Origin: Adlercreutzia caecimuris B7
Lineage (GTDB): Bacteria > Actinomycetota > Coriobacteriia > Coriobacteriales > Eggerthellaceae
Assembly: GCF_000403355.2 (NCBI RefSeq)
Contig: NZ_KE159646.1
Span: forward strand, 452,424-516,423
Reading direction: 5' to 3'
DNA: 64,000 nucleotides
The position numbers and the translations under genes were made by a program. Below the pieces are notes generated by a model. That model had not been told where the DNA came from, ran no database searches, and saw only the letters and a program-made list of their open reading frames with translations. This document shows positions 9,476-17,204 of the stretch, in pieces; position 1 is the first letter of the stretch, and each line of letters starts with the position of its first letter.

Positions 9476-9555
9476 GGAAGGTAAAGTGGGGCGGGGCGCT
9501 CGGCGCCCTCGTTCCGCCCGAGTTCGGGTTCGGGAAAAATTTCTTGAATTTTGAC

Positions 9556-9584
9556 TTGCGCACAATGATCGTTGCGCGTATACT
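9556..9584 (+). promoter_or_regulatory. tRNA-Asp promoter
   Basis: TTGCGC at 9556-9561 and TATACT at 9579-9584 are separated by 17 bases and lie 18 bases before the first tRNA. An overlapping TTGACT at 9551 is too far from the -10. Confidence 0.65.
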
Positions 9585-9602
9585 ATACAGGCTGCTTGAG
9601 AC

Positions 9603-9679
<77 letters not shown>

Positions 9680-9701
9680 TTTTTCTCAAGCGTGACACCA
9701 C

Positions 9702-9778
<77 letters not shown>

Positions 9779-9790
9779 TTCTAAATGAAG

Positions 9791-9818
9791 AATCGCCGCC
9801 CCTCGGGGCGGCGATTTT
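9791..9818 (+). terminator. terminator of the tRNA-Asp pair
   Basis: An 11-bp GC-rich stem (9791-9801 with 9806-9816) with loop CTCG, followed by a short T run. Confidence 0.85.
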
Positions 9819-9918
9819 GCTCTGGACCGGAAAGCGGCTGCCTGATACGCAAAAGTGGCGCAAAAGGCGGGTTTGGTTCCCAAGGGCGAAGTTGCTCTCG
9901 GGGCGGTGGCGCGGCACG

Positions 9919-11226
9919 CTACTTCTCTGCCAGCATTTCCAAGATGAGTTGGCAGCGGGTGCCGATGGGGGTGGTGTTGGCGTCCAGGAAGGCTCGGATC
10001 TGGTGGCGGGGAAGCACGAAGGGCTCGATGATCTCGGCAGCTTCGGGGGCCGCCGCGCCACCCGGCTCCACGTGGGCGAACACGACGTGCACGTTCTCCT
10101 CGGCGAGGCCGGTGGACGAGAATCCCGGTTGGGGAAGCGGGCGCACGGGCGCGTCCACGTCATCGCGCAGGCGGTAGCCCGTCTCCTCGTACAGCTCGCG
10201 GGCCACGGCCTCTTCCAGCGACTCGCCGGCATCCACGAGGCCGGCGGGAAGCGAGATGCACCAGCTGTTCAGCGGATAGCGGAATTCCCGTTCCAGAAGC
10301 ACCGAGCCGTCGGGCAGGATCGGCACGATGCACACGGCATCGGGCGTGGGAGGCTCGCCGGCGCCGAGCGCGTCAAGCGCCGCGCGATAGGCCTCGGGCC
10401 CCTTGCGCGAGACGCCCTCGTAGGCGTAGGGGCGCCCGTCGGGCATCGTGTAGTGCAGGTGATACTTGTTGATCCAGCCCGTGGAGACGGTCTCGATGGA
10501 GGCGAGGCGGGGAGTGGGGGCGGCGTCGAAGGAGGGAAGGGCCTCGCGGGGCTCGGTCGCGTCTTTGGACGTGGCGCTGGCCGCCGCCGCGGTCTGCCGG
10601 GCGGGGGAGGTAGCCGCTGCGGCGCCCTCGACATCTGAGAGACTCGCCGTTCCCGTTGCCGCCAGCTCGTCAGCGGTCAGAATCTGCACCCCGACGTGTG
10701 CCATATCCGCCAGGTTCGCCCGCTGCACTTCCGGCGTGCGCGACGAGGTGGCGTCGGCGAGCACGGCCACGTTGTAGCCGAGCGCCATCCCGTCGTAGGC
10801 CGTCGAGCGCACGCAGTTCGGTGTCGTGGTGCCCGCGAGCACGATGGTGCCGATGCCGCGTGCCTGCAGACGCTCGTGCAGATCGGTGCCGAAGAAGGCC
10901 GACCAGCTCGGCTTCGCGATGACAGGTTCGCCCTCGCGTGGCTCCAGTTCGGGTGGGCAGGCGAGGCTCTCGGGCCATGCGGCGGACAGCGGCCGGCCGC
11001 CTTCCGCCCACGTCCCGTGGCGCACCGCTTCCACGTCGCTTCCGTCGGCGGCGTATTCCCGGCGCACGTGGTAGACGGCCAGCCTGTGGTCTCGCGCTGC
11101 GGCAAGCGCGCGCTCGCAGGCGGGGATTGTGGCGGCGGCGCCGGCGATGCATAGGGGCGAGGTGGTATCGATGAAGCCCCTCTGCATGTCGATGAGGATC
11201 AGCGCGGTGCGGGCGGCGTCGGTCAT
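9919..11226 (-). CDS. isochorismatase-family cysteine hydrolase fused to a Nudix hydrolase
   Basis: A 435-residue two-domain protein. Residues 1 to about 195 are an isochorismatase-like cysteine hydrolase with Asp13 (LILIDMQRGF), Lys about 104 (IAKPSWSAFF) and Cys about 137 (TTPNCVRST). The DxHxxxH metal site of nicotinamidases is absent. An alanine-rich linker spans about 195-260. The C-terminal part carries a perfect Nudix box, G-x5-E-x7-RE-L-x-EE-x-G, at about 326-348, preceded by SLPAGLVD as in ADP-ribose pyrophosphatase-type enzymes. The ATG at 11226 follows AAGGAGTTCC; the frame upstream runs into an inverted repeat and is not coding. The combination suggests nucleotide or NAD-related salvage, but neither substrate can be read from sequence. 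Confidence 0.88.
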   Translation of the reverse strand: MTDAARTALILIDMQRGFIDTTSPLCIAGAAATIPACERALAAARDHRLAVYHVRREYAADGSDVEAVRHGTWAEGGRPLSAAWPESLACPPELEPREGEPVIAKPSWSAFFGTDLHERLQARGIGTIVLAGTTTPNCVRSTAYDGMALGYNVAVLADATSSRTPEVQRANLADMAHVGVQILTADELAATGTASLSDVEGAAAATSPARQTAAAASATSKDATEPREALPSFDAAPTPRLASIETVSTGWINKYHLHYTMPDGRPYAYEGVSRKGPEAYRAALDALGAGEPPTPDAVCIVPILPDGSVLLEREFRYPLNSWCISLPAGLVDAGESLEEAVARELYEETGYRLRDDVDAPVRPLPQPGFSSTGLAEENVHVVFAHVEPGGAAAPEAAEIIEPFVLPRHQIRAFLDANTTPIGTRCQLILEMLAEK

Positions 11227-11261
11227 GGGAACTCCTTCTTTCAACGGCGTCAACGCGTAGA

Positions 11262-11363
11262 GGAAGTGCGGGGCGCCCTGACCGAGCGAGTTCCGCAGCC
11301 GGAACATGCACAGCATGTTCCGGGCGAGGACTGTCTGAGCGAATCAGGGCGCCCCGCACTTCC
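11262..11363. repeat. nested inverted repeat (outer 20 bp, inner 11 bp)
   Basis: Bases 11262-11281 are exactly complementary to 11344-11363. Inside lies a second perfect inverted repeat, 11299-11309 with 11313-11323, around a three-base loop. The 102-base unit sits between divergent genes and has no T run. It could fold as a long cruciform or RNA hairpin with side loops. Candidates are a REP or MITE-like dispersed element or a structured RNA. Only one copy is in this window. Confidence 0.85.
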
Positions 11364-11436
11364 GACCGGCGACAAGTACGGGAGTGTTATACTGCCACCA
11401 ATATTCTCACCGCGCAACTGAGAGAAAGGGAACCCC

Positions 11437-12375
11437 ATGATCCTCCTCGGCATCCTCATCGTGCTGCTGGTGCTGCTCGCACCGCAGATCTTCTTCATCG
11501 TGCCTCAGCAGAACGTCTACATCATCGAGCGGCTCGGCAAGTTCAACCGCACCGTGGGCGCGGGCCTGAACATCAAGATCCCGTTCTTCGAGACCGTCGC
11601 CGCCAAGGTTGACATGCGCACGCGCCAGGAGCAGTTCACCATCGACGCGAAGACCCGCGACAACGTGACCGTCACCATGGCCATCGCCGCCCAGTACCGC
11701 GTGAGCGCCCAGCCGGCCGCCCAGGGGCAGCCCTCGGGCGTGTGGCGCAGCTACTACATGCTGGCCAATCCCACGGCCCAGATGCGCTCCTACCTCATCG
11801 ACGCGCTGCGCTCCAGCGTGCCCCAGTACACGCTGGACGAGGTGTTCGACAAGAAGGACGCCATCGCCTCGGATGTGAACCAGACGGTATCGGGCCTCAT
11901 GGTGGCCTACGGCTACGATGTGGTGAGCACGCTCATCACGGCCATCGACCTGCCGGCCGACGTGGAGCAGTCCATGAACCGCATCAACTCCGCCCAGCGC
12001 GAGAAGGAGGCGGCCCAGTCGCTCGCCGAGGCCGAGCGCATCAAGGTGGTCACCGAGGCCCGCGCCCGCGCCGAGGCCATGGAGCAGGCCGGCCGCGGCA
12101 TCGCCGCCCAGCGCAAGGCCATCGCCGACGGCATCTCCGAATCGCTTGCGGTCATCAAGAGTTCGGGCGTGTCGGCGGCCGAGGCCAACCAGCTGTTCAT
12201 CTTCACCCAGTGGACCGACATGATGAGCGAGTTCGCCCGCAACGGCCGCCAGTCCACGGTGGTGCTGCCGAGCGACTTCTCCCAGACGGCGTCCATGTTC
12301 GAGCAGATGCTCGTGGCCCAGGAGACGGAAGGCGAAGACGAGTTCGTCATCGTGGAGGAGGAGTCGCGCGCCTAG
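11437..12375 (+). CDS. SPFH/band 7 (stomatin-like) membrane protein
   Basis: A 312-residue protein. Residues 2-20 form one membrane anchor, followed directly by the band-7 domain signature VPQQNVYIIERLGKFNRTVGAG and the block around DMRTRQEQ. Residues about 185-240 are Ala/Glu/Arg-rich, with AEAERIKVVTEARARAEAME, typical of the oligomerising coiled coil of slipins. The length fits the prokaryotic stomatin family. GAGAGAAAGGG precedes the ATG. No NfeD-type protease gene sits beside it, so the usual partner must be elsewhere or absent. Expected role: membrane microdomain scaffold. Confidence 0.9.
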   Translation: MILLGILIVLLVLLAPQIFFIVPQQNVYIIERLGKFNRTVGAGLNIKIPFFETVAAKVDMRTRQEQFTIDAKTRDNVTVTMAIAAQYRVSAQPAAQGQPSGVWRSYYMLANPTAQMRSYLIDALRSSVPQYTLDEVFDKKDAIASDVNQTVSGLMVAYGYDVVSTLITAIDLPADVEQSMNRINSAQREKEAAQSLAEAERIKVVTEARARAEAMEQAGRGIAAQRKAIADGISESLAVIKSSGVSAAEANQLFIFTQWTDMMSEFARNGRQSTVVLPSDFSQTASMFEQMLVAQETEGEDEFVIVEEESRA

Positions 12376-12467
12376 GTCGGCGCCGTCGTTTTCCGCCGAC
12401 GCGGACCGTCTTGCCGTGGGCCCGTGCCGTTCGCGTGAATTTTCGCCAGGGAAAGGGAAAAAGGCTC

Positions 12468-12496
12468 TTGCACGGGACGGGGTGTGGCGATATACT
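12468..12496 (+). promoter_or_regulatory. rplS promoter
   Basis: TTGCAC at 12468-12473 and TATACT at 12491-12496 with exactly 17 bases between. It gives a leader of about 60 bases before the rplS ATG. Confidence 0.75.
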
Positions 12497-12561
12497 GTCA
12501 AATCGCGTCTTTACCAAGATGATTCATAAGACCGAATGTGAGTATAGAGTAGGAAAAGGCA

Positions 12562-12909
12562 ATGGATATCATTCGCGCTATCGAGCAGCAGCAGATCAAG
12601 CAGGACCTCCCCGAGTTCAACGTGGGCGACAACGTTAAGGTCCACTACCGCATCAAGGAGGGCAACCGCGAGCGTATCCAGGTGTTCCAGGGCGACGTGA
12701 TCCGCCGCCAGGGCGCCTCGGTCCGCGAGACCTTCACCGTGCGCAAGATCAGCTTCGCCGTGGGCGTGGAGCGTACCTTCCCGGTGCATTCTCCCAAGAT
12801 CGAGAAGATCGAGGTCACCCGCAAGGGCGATGTGCGTCGCGCCAAGCTGTACTACCTGCGCAACAAGGTGGGCAAGGCTGCCAAGATCAAGGAGAAGGCG
12901 TTCCGCTAG
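12562..12909 (+). CDS. rplS: 50S ribosomal protein L19
   Basis: A 115-residue protein matching L19 over its whole length: N-terminal helix [13 protein letters not shown], the barrel block [19 protein letters not shown], then [29 protein letters not shown] and the basic tail [21 protein letters not shown]19 sits at the 30S-50S interface near bridge B8. It has its own promoter and a terminator directly after it. The usual trmD/rimM neighbours are not upstream here. Confidence 0.99.
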   Translation: MDIIRAIEQQQIKQDLPEFNVGDNVKVHYRIKEGNRERIQVFQGDVIRRQGASVRETFTVRKISFAVGVERTFPVHSPKIEKIEVTRKGDVRRAKLYYLRNKVGKAAKIKEKAFR

Positions 12910-12929
12910 GCCTTACTTCGTTGTATTGC

Positions 12930-12955
12930 AAAGGGCTCCTTCGGGGGCCCTTTTT
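12930..12955 (+). terminator. rplS terminator
   Basis: A 10-bp stem (12930-12939 with 12944-12953, one G-T pair) around a TTCG tetraloop, followed by T residues. Confidence 0.9.
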
Positions 12956-13021
12956 CGTGGATGAGCCCCGACGACGTGCTTGAAAGCGCAGCGGGGAAGA
13001 GGAGCAGGGAGAGGAGCCGGC

Positions 13022-13813
13022 GTGATCGATCTGACGGTCCCCGAGATTCGGCGTAAGCTGCAGACGGCTTCGGCTGAAGAGTTCGCGGTGCTCGAGCGCT
13101 CGCTCGTGGCCGATACGCGCAAAGGCGTGCGCCAGGCAGTGGAGGTGGCTCGGCGTCGTTTGGAGGCCGAGGCCGCCGAGGCGGCCCGGCTGGCGGGGAT
13201 GTACGCCTTCGAGCGCGAGCTGGCCGCCGAGCGGGGCGGCAGCGTGGTGCTGGGGCTCGACGAGGTGGGCCGCGGTCCTTTGGCCGGGCCGCTGGCCGTG
13301 GGCGGCGTGGTGCTCGACCATGCCGACGTCATTGCGGGTCTGAACGACTCCAAGCAGGTGGCACCTGATGATCGCGCGGCCGTGGCCGCGGCGGTGCGCG
13401 AGCGGGCGCGGGCCTGGACGGTGCAGTACGTGGAGCCTGCGGATATCGATCGCATGGGCATGACGGCGGCCCTGCGCGAGGCCTTCGGGCGAGCTATTGC
13501 CGCCGTGGAGGAGGCGGGCGTGGCTGTGGACGTGGTCCTCCTGGACGGCAACCCGCTCCATGTGGACGAGCGGGAGGTGAACGTGGTGAAGGGGGACGCG
13601 AAGTGCGCCTCTATCGCCGCGGCGTCGCTCGTGGCCAAGGTGGCCCGCGATGCGCTCATGGAGGAGTACGACGCGCAGTACCCCGGTTACGGCTTCGCGA
13701 GCAACAAGGGCTACGGATCGGAGGGGCACATGGAGGCCATTCGCCAGAAGGGGCTCACGCCGCTTCACCGACGCAGCTTCTGCACCGCTTTCACCCAGGA
13801 GTCCCTGTTCTGA
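13022..13813 (+). CDS. rnhB: ribonuclease HII
   Basis: A 263-residue RNase HII that nicks RNA-DNA hybrids and embedded ribonucleotides. The catalytic carboxylates are visible: DE in GLDEVGRGPLAGP (about residues 80-92), Asp in LLDGNPL (about 178) and Asp in KGDAKCASIAAASLVAKVARD (about 196). The C-terminal YPGYGFASNKGYGSEGH block is typical. I prefer the GTG at 13022, which follows GAGAGGAG; an in-frame alternative lies further upstream at 12980. About 70 residues precede the catalytic core, an N-terminal extension seen in some actinobacterial and Firmicute enzymes. Confidence 0.93.
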   Translation: MIDLTVPEIRRKLQTASAEEFAVLERSLVADTRKGVRQAVEVARRRLEAEAAEAARLAGMYAFERELAAERGGSVVLGLDEVGRGPLAGPLAVGGVVLDHADVIAGLNDSKQVAPDDRAAVAAAVRERARAWTVQYVEPADIDRMGMTAALREAFGRAIAAVEEAGVAVDVVLLDGNPLHVDEREVNVVKGDAKCASIAAASLVAKVARDALMEEYDAQYPGYGFASNKGYGSEGHMEAIRQKGLTPLHRRSFCTAFTQESLF

Positions 13814-13861
13814 TTTGGCCGCGATGAGCGCGCCGCTGGGACATTGTTTGCTCTGCAGATT

Positions 13862-13898
13862 GAAACCGCAGGTCATCGCGATCTGCGGTTTCTTCTTT
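13862..13898 (+). terminator. rnhB terminator
   Basis: A 10-bp stem (13862-13871 with 13883-13892), an 11-base loop and a T-rich tail. Confidence 0.8.
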
Positions 13899-13953
13899 TA
13901 AGGCCTGTTGCCGGAAAGGTGTCGGTGCGATGCGATTGCGGTGCGGTTCGGGG

Positions 13954-14017
13954 ACGGCGCGCCGACGTGTCCCGGACGGCTCGTCGACGGTTCGGGGGCG
14001 GTGCCCGGACGGCTCGT
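13954..14017. repeat. short imperfect tandem repeat in the rnhB-yraN gap
   Basis: The 14-base word CCCGGACGGCTCGT occurs at 13971 and 14004, and CGGTTCGGGG occurs twice with a similar offset, giving a roughly 33-base imperfect tandem unit. There is no gene in the gap (13899-14091). Function unknown. Confidence 0.5.
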
Positions 14018-14091
14018 TTCGGGACATTCCCGATATCGTTTGACGGTTTTGCGGCAGTAGGCTTGCTCCATCGTTGAAAGGAGCAGCTGAT

Positions 14092-14655
14092 ATGGCGAAG
14101 AAGAGCAAGAAGCTAAAGAACGAGAAGCGCGCGTCGCGCGGCGGGGTGCTCGTCGAGAAGGCTCGGGCGCAGGACAAGCGCCGGAAGAAGCAGAAGAGAG
14201 AAGGAGGAGGAAAGGGAAAGAAGAAGGAGCGGGTGAAAAAGGGGAAGGGGGCCGGCGTGGGTGCAACCGAGAGCGTGTCGATGCCGCGGGGCAAGAGGAA
14301 CAAGGCTCTGGGCGCGCGAGGGGAGGAAGCTGCCGAGCGCTTTCTCCGCCGCCACGGCTACGAGATACTCGAGCGCAACTGGGTGTGCTTCGCGGGCGAG
14401 GCCGATATCATTGCGGCGGATGATCGCGCGCTCGTGTTCGCCGAGGTGAAGACGAGGCGCGGTATCGGCCACGGTTTTCCTGGGGAGGCGGTCAACCAGG
14501 CGAAGCGCGAGCGATACGAGCGCATTGCCCTGGCCTATGTCCAGGATCACTGCGTGGGCGAGGTGACGGTGCGCTTCGATGTGATCTCCATCGTGGTGAT
14601 CGCCCCCGATCGCGCCCTCGTGCGCCATCATCTGGGTGCCTTCTCGGCGGCGTAG
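14092..14655 (+). CDS. YraN/UPF0102 family putative endonuclease with a lysine-rich N-terminal extension
   Basis: A 187-residue protein. The C-terminal 120 residues are a YraN domain with restriction-endonuclease-like fold: GARGEEAAERFLRRHGYEILERNW, then GEADIIAADD and FAEVKTR, which supply the Glu/Asp/Glu-Lys metal site. Residues 1 to about 62 are almost only Lys, Arg, Glu, Gly and Ala, probably disordered and nucleic-acid binding; ordinary YraN proteins are about 120 residues. The ATG at 14092 has AAAGGAG at good spacing. The gene precedes comM and dprA with a four-base gap, the usual yraN/comM/dprA arrangement, which points to DNA processing or uptake. Confidence 0.87.
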   Translation: MAKKSKKLKNEKRASRGGVLVEKARAQDKRRKKQKREGGGKGKKKERVKKGKGAGVGATESVSMPRGKRNKALGARGEEAAERFLRRHGYEILERNWVCFAGEADIIAADDRALVFAEVKTRRGIGHGFPGEAVNQAKRERYERIALAYVQDHCVGEVTVRFDVISIVVIAPDRALVRHHLGAFSAA

Positions 14656-14659
14656 CGCC

Positions 14660-16162
14660 ATGCAGTTCGGACAGTGCGCTGTGACGAGCGCGACGGTGCG
14701 CGGGGTCGAGGTGATTCCCGTCACCGTGGAGGTAGTGGTCTCGGGAGGCTTGCCGGGTATGGCCATTGTGGGCATGCCCGATGCCGCCATCCAGGAGGCC
14801 CGCGAGCGAGTGAAGGCGGCCATACGCGCCGCGGGGTTCACCGTGCCCAACGAGAAGATCGTGGTGAACTTGGCCCCGAGCGGCCTTAAGAAGGCCGGGT
14901 CGGGGTTCGACCTCCCCATTGCCCTGGGTATCTTGGCGGCAACCCAGCAGATAGATCCGGCTTGGACCAAAGGCGCGCTGTTCGTGGGCGAGCTTTCCCT
15001 CGACGGGCGCGTGAGGCCGGTGGCGGGCGCGCTCGCGTGCGCCATCTGCGCGCGCTCCCTCGGCCTCGATTTTGTATGCGCCTCCGAGAGCGATCCGGTG
15101 CCCTTAGATGACGTGCGTATCTTCGCCATAGGACATTTGGGGAGCGCAGCGCATGAGGGCGGGGCGGCTGCATGTCTCTCGCGGCATCGTCGTGCGCGCG
15201 ATGTCGCGAAAGCGGCCGCGCCGCTCGATTATCGAGAGGTGGCCGGCCATGAGGTGGCGAAGCGCGCTTTCCAGATTGCCGCCGCCGGCGGTCATGGGTT
15301 GCTCATGATGGGGCCTCCCGGCTCGGGCAAGACGATGCTCGCCTCGCGCATGGCATCGATCTTGCCGCCTCTGGCGCCCGACGAAATGCTGGAAGCGGCG
15401 GTGGTGCACTCGGTGGCGGGGGAGCCTATCGAATCGCTGATAGGAGGCGCGCGCCCATTTCGCCGTCCCCACCACAGCGCCTCTCTGGCGGGGTTGGTGG
15501 GAGGAGGTAGCCCCATTCGGCCGGGCGAGATATCGCTCGCCCATCACGGGGTCCTGTTCCTCGACGAGCTGGCAGAGTTCAAATCGTCGGTTCTCCAGGG
15601 TATTCGGCAGCCGTTGGAAGCGGGTACGGTTACCCTCACCCGAGCCGACGGCAACGTGGTGTTCCCGGCGCGGTTCATGCTGGTGGCAGCCAGCAATCCG
15701 TGCCCGTGCGGCTACTACGGCGACGACGATCACGCGTGCACGTGCACGGTGCCCCAGATTCGCACGTACCAGAACCGCATCGGCGGTCCGCTTATGGACC
15801 GTATCGATTTGCATCTGGATGTACGGCGCATACCGCCGGCCCAGGTGCTTGCCTCGGGGACGGGCACGAGCTCTGAGGAGCTGCGTGCAGGTGTCTTGCG
15901 GGGTCGGGCGTTCGCTTCGCGGCGTCGTGCCGCGGAAGGAGATGCTTCGGGTCGCGGATCGGCGCGCTGTCGCATGACCGATGCCGCCCAATCGTTTCTG
16001 GTGTCGGTAGCAGAGCTGCACTCGATGAGCGGGAGGGCGATCGTGCGCACGTTGTCGGTAGCCCGCACGATCGCCGATATGGCCGAATCGGAAACGGTAG
16101 GCGAGGAGCATGTGGCCGAGGCGGTGGGCTACCGCGTCCGGGATGGAATAGGAGGATGTTGA
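14660..16162 (+). CDS. comM: ComM/YifB family AAA ATPase (Mg-chelatase-like)
   Basis: A 500-residue protein. An N-terminal ChlI-like domain (SGGLPGMAIVGMPDAAIQEARERVKAA, about residues 25-55) is followed by an AAA+ module with Walker A GPPGSGKT near 217, Walker B VLFLDELAEF near 298, and a cysteine cluster NPCPCGYYGDDDHACTC near 340 as in YifB. The C-terminal Mg_chelatase_C block is complete. ComM is a hexameric helicase for branch migration during natural transformation. The start at 14660 lies four bases after yraN, and dprA follows one base after its stop. Confidence 0.94.
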   Translation: MQFGQCAVTSATVRGVEVIPVTVEVVVSGGLPGMAIVGMPDAAIQEARERVKAAIRAAGFTVPNEKIVVNLAPSGLKKAGSGFDLPIALGILAATQQIDPAWTKGALFVGELSLDGRVRPVAGALACAICARSLGLDFVCASESDPVPLDDVRIFAIGHLGSAAHEGGAAACLSRHRRARDVAKAAAPLDYREVAGHEVAKRAFQIAAAGGHGLLMMGPPGSGKTMLASRMASILPPLAPDEMLEAAVVHSVAGEPIESLIGGARPFRRPHHSASLAGLVGGGSPIRPGEISLAHHGVLFLDELAEFKSSVLQGIRQPLEAGTVTLTRADGNVVFPARFMLVAASNPCPCGYYGDDDHACTCTVPQIRTYQNRIGGPLMDRIDLHLDVRRIPPAQVLASGTGTSSEELRAGVLRGRAFASRRRAAEGDASGRGSARCRMTDAAQSFLVSVAELHSMSGRAIVRTLSVARTIADMAESETVGEEHVAEAVGYRVRDGIGGC

Positions 16163-16163
16163 G

Positions 16164-17123
16164 ATGCCGGTGAGATCGATGAAGTTGGCTGGCGAGCGGT
16201 TCGAGCTTACCGCCCGCGATGCAGCGTTTCCCGAGTTGCTGCACACCATTCCGAAACCGCCTGCTCGCTTGTACGGCGTGGGCGATCCGGCGGCGCTCAA
16301 GGCGGGGCTGGCGGTTGTGGGCGCCCGTCGGGCGACACCCTACGGGCGCGGCGCGGCGAAGCGTTTCGCATCCATGGCGGCGGCGCGGGGCATTGTCGTT
16401 GTGTCCGGCGGCGCTCGCGGGTGCGATGCGGTGGCCCATGAGGCAGCCCTGGCCGAGGGTGCGCCGACGGTGGCGTTTCTCGGGGGAGGGTGCGACCAGG
16501 TGTATCCGGCCGAGAACGTCGGTCTGTTCCAGCGCATCGTCGATGGAGGAGGGGCGGTCGTGTCGGAGCGGCCCTGGGATTTCCCGCCCCAGCCCTATAC
16601 TTTCCGCGAGCGCAACCGGCTCATCGCCGGCATGTCTCGCGCGACGCTCATTGTGGAGGCGGGGCTGCCGTCCGGCACCTTCTCCACTGCTGACGAGGCT
16701 CTCGCGGCCGGGCGCGAGGTGTGGGTCGTGCCCGGCTCCATCACCTCGGAGAACTCGCGGGGCGCGAACCGGCTGCTGTACCAGGGCGCGCTGCCCATCG
16801 TGGACGACGACGCTTTTGCAGATGCGCTGTTCACCACGTACGGCTGCCTGAAGGAGCCTGTCGTTGGCGCAGGGGAGCCGGGGAGAGAATCGGGAGGGGC
16901 GGCGCTTACGCCCGAGGAGGAGCTGCTGGCGGCTTTGAGCGCCGAGCCTCTCGGCATGGAGGCGCTCCGCGGTCTCGCGAGAGCGCATGGGCCTGCGGAG
17001 GGAGACAGTCTTACTTGGCTTATGGTATGGCTCACCAAGGCGCAGCGCGATGGGCTCATCGCGCAGTACCCCGATGGCCGCTACGGGCCTCGGGTCGCTG
17101 TGGCGGCAAGGAGGGAGCGATGA
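16164..17123 (+). CDS. dprA: DNA-processing protein DprA
   Basis: A 319-residue DprA. The Rossmann-like domain has VVGARRATPYG (about residue 51), VVSGGARGCDAVAHEAAL (about 78), FLGGGCDQVYPAEN (about 104) and FRERNRLIAGMS (about 147). The final 70 residues form a small winged-helix domain after a variable linker. DprA loads RecA onto incoming single strands. The N-terminal SAM domain of longer homologues is short or absent, as in many actinobacterial DprA proteins. It is adjacent to comM in a probable operon. Confidence 0.93.
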   Translation: MPVRSMKLAGERFELTARDAAFPELLHTIPKPPARLYGVGDPAALKAGLAVVGARRATPYGRGAAKRFASMAAARGIVVVSGGARGCDAVAHEAALAEGAPTVAFLGGGCDQVYPAENVGLFQRIVDGGGAVVSERPWDFPPQPYTFRERNRLIAGMSRATLIVEAGLPSGTFSTADEALAAGREVWVVPGSITSENSRGANRLLYQGALPIVDDDAFADALFTTYGCLKEPVVGAGEPGRESGGAALTPEEELLAALSAEPLGMEALRGLARAHGPAEGDSLTWLMVWLTKAQRDGLIAQYPDGRYGPRVAVAARRER

Positions 17124-17204
17124 ATCGTGCGGTTTCCGCGTCGTGGGGCCCTCAGGCCCGATTGACGGGCGTGGCGGTGCCGTTGTTTGGTATCCTTCTG
17201 GGCT

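Noticed and set aside
11227-11316. N-terminal extension of the isochorismatase-Nudix fusion
   Set aside because: It reads through the inverted repeat and has no similarity to the family; the ATG at 11226 follows AAGGAG.
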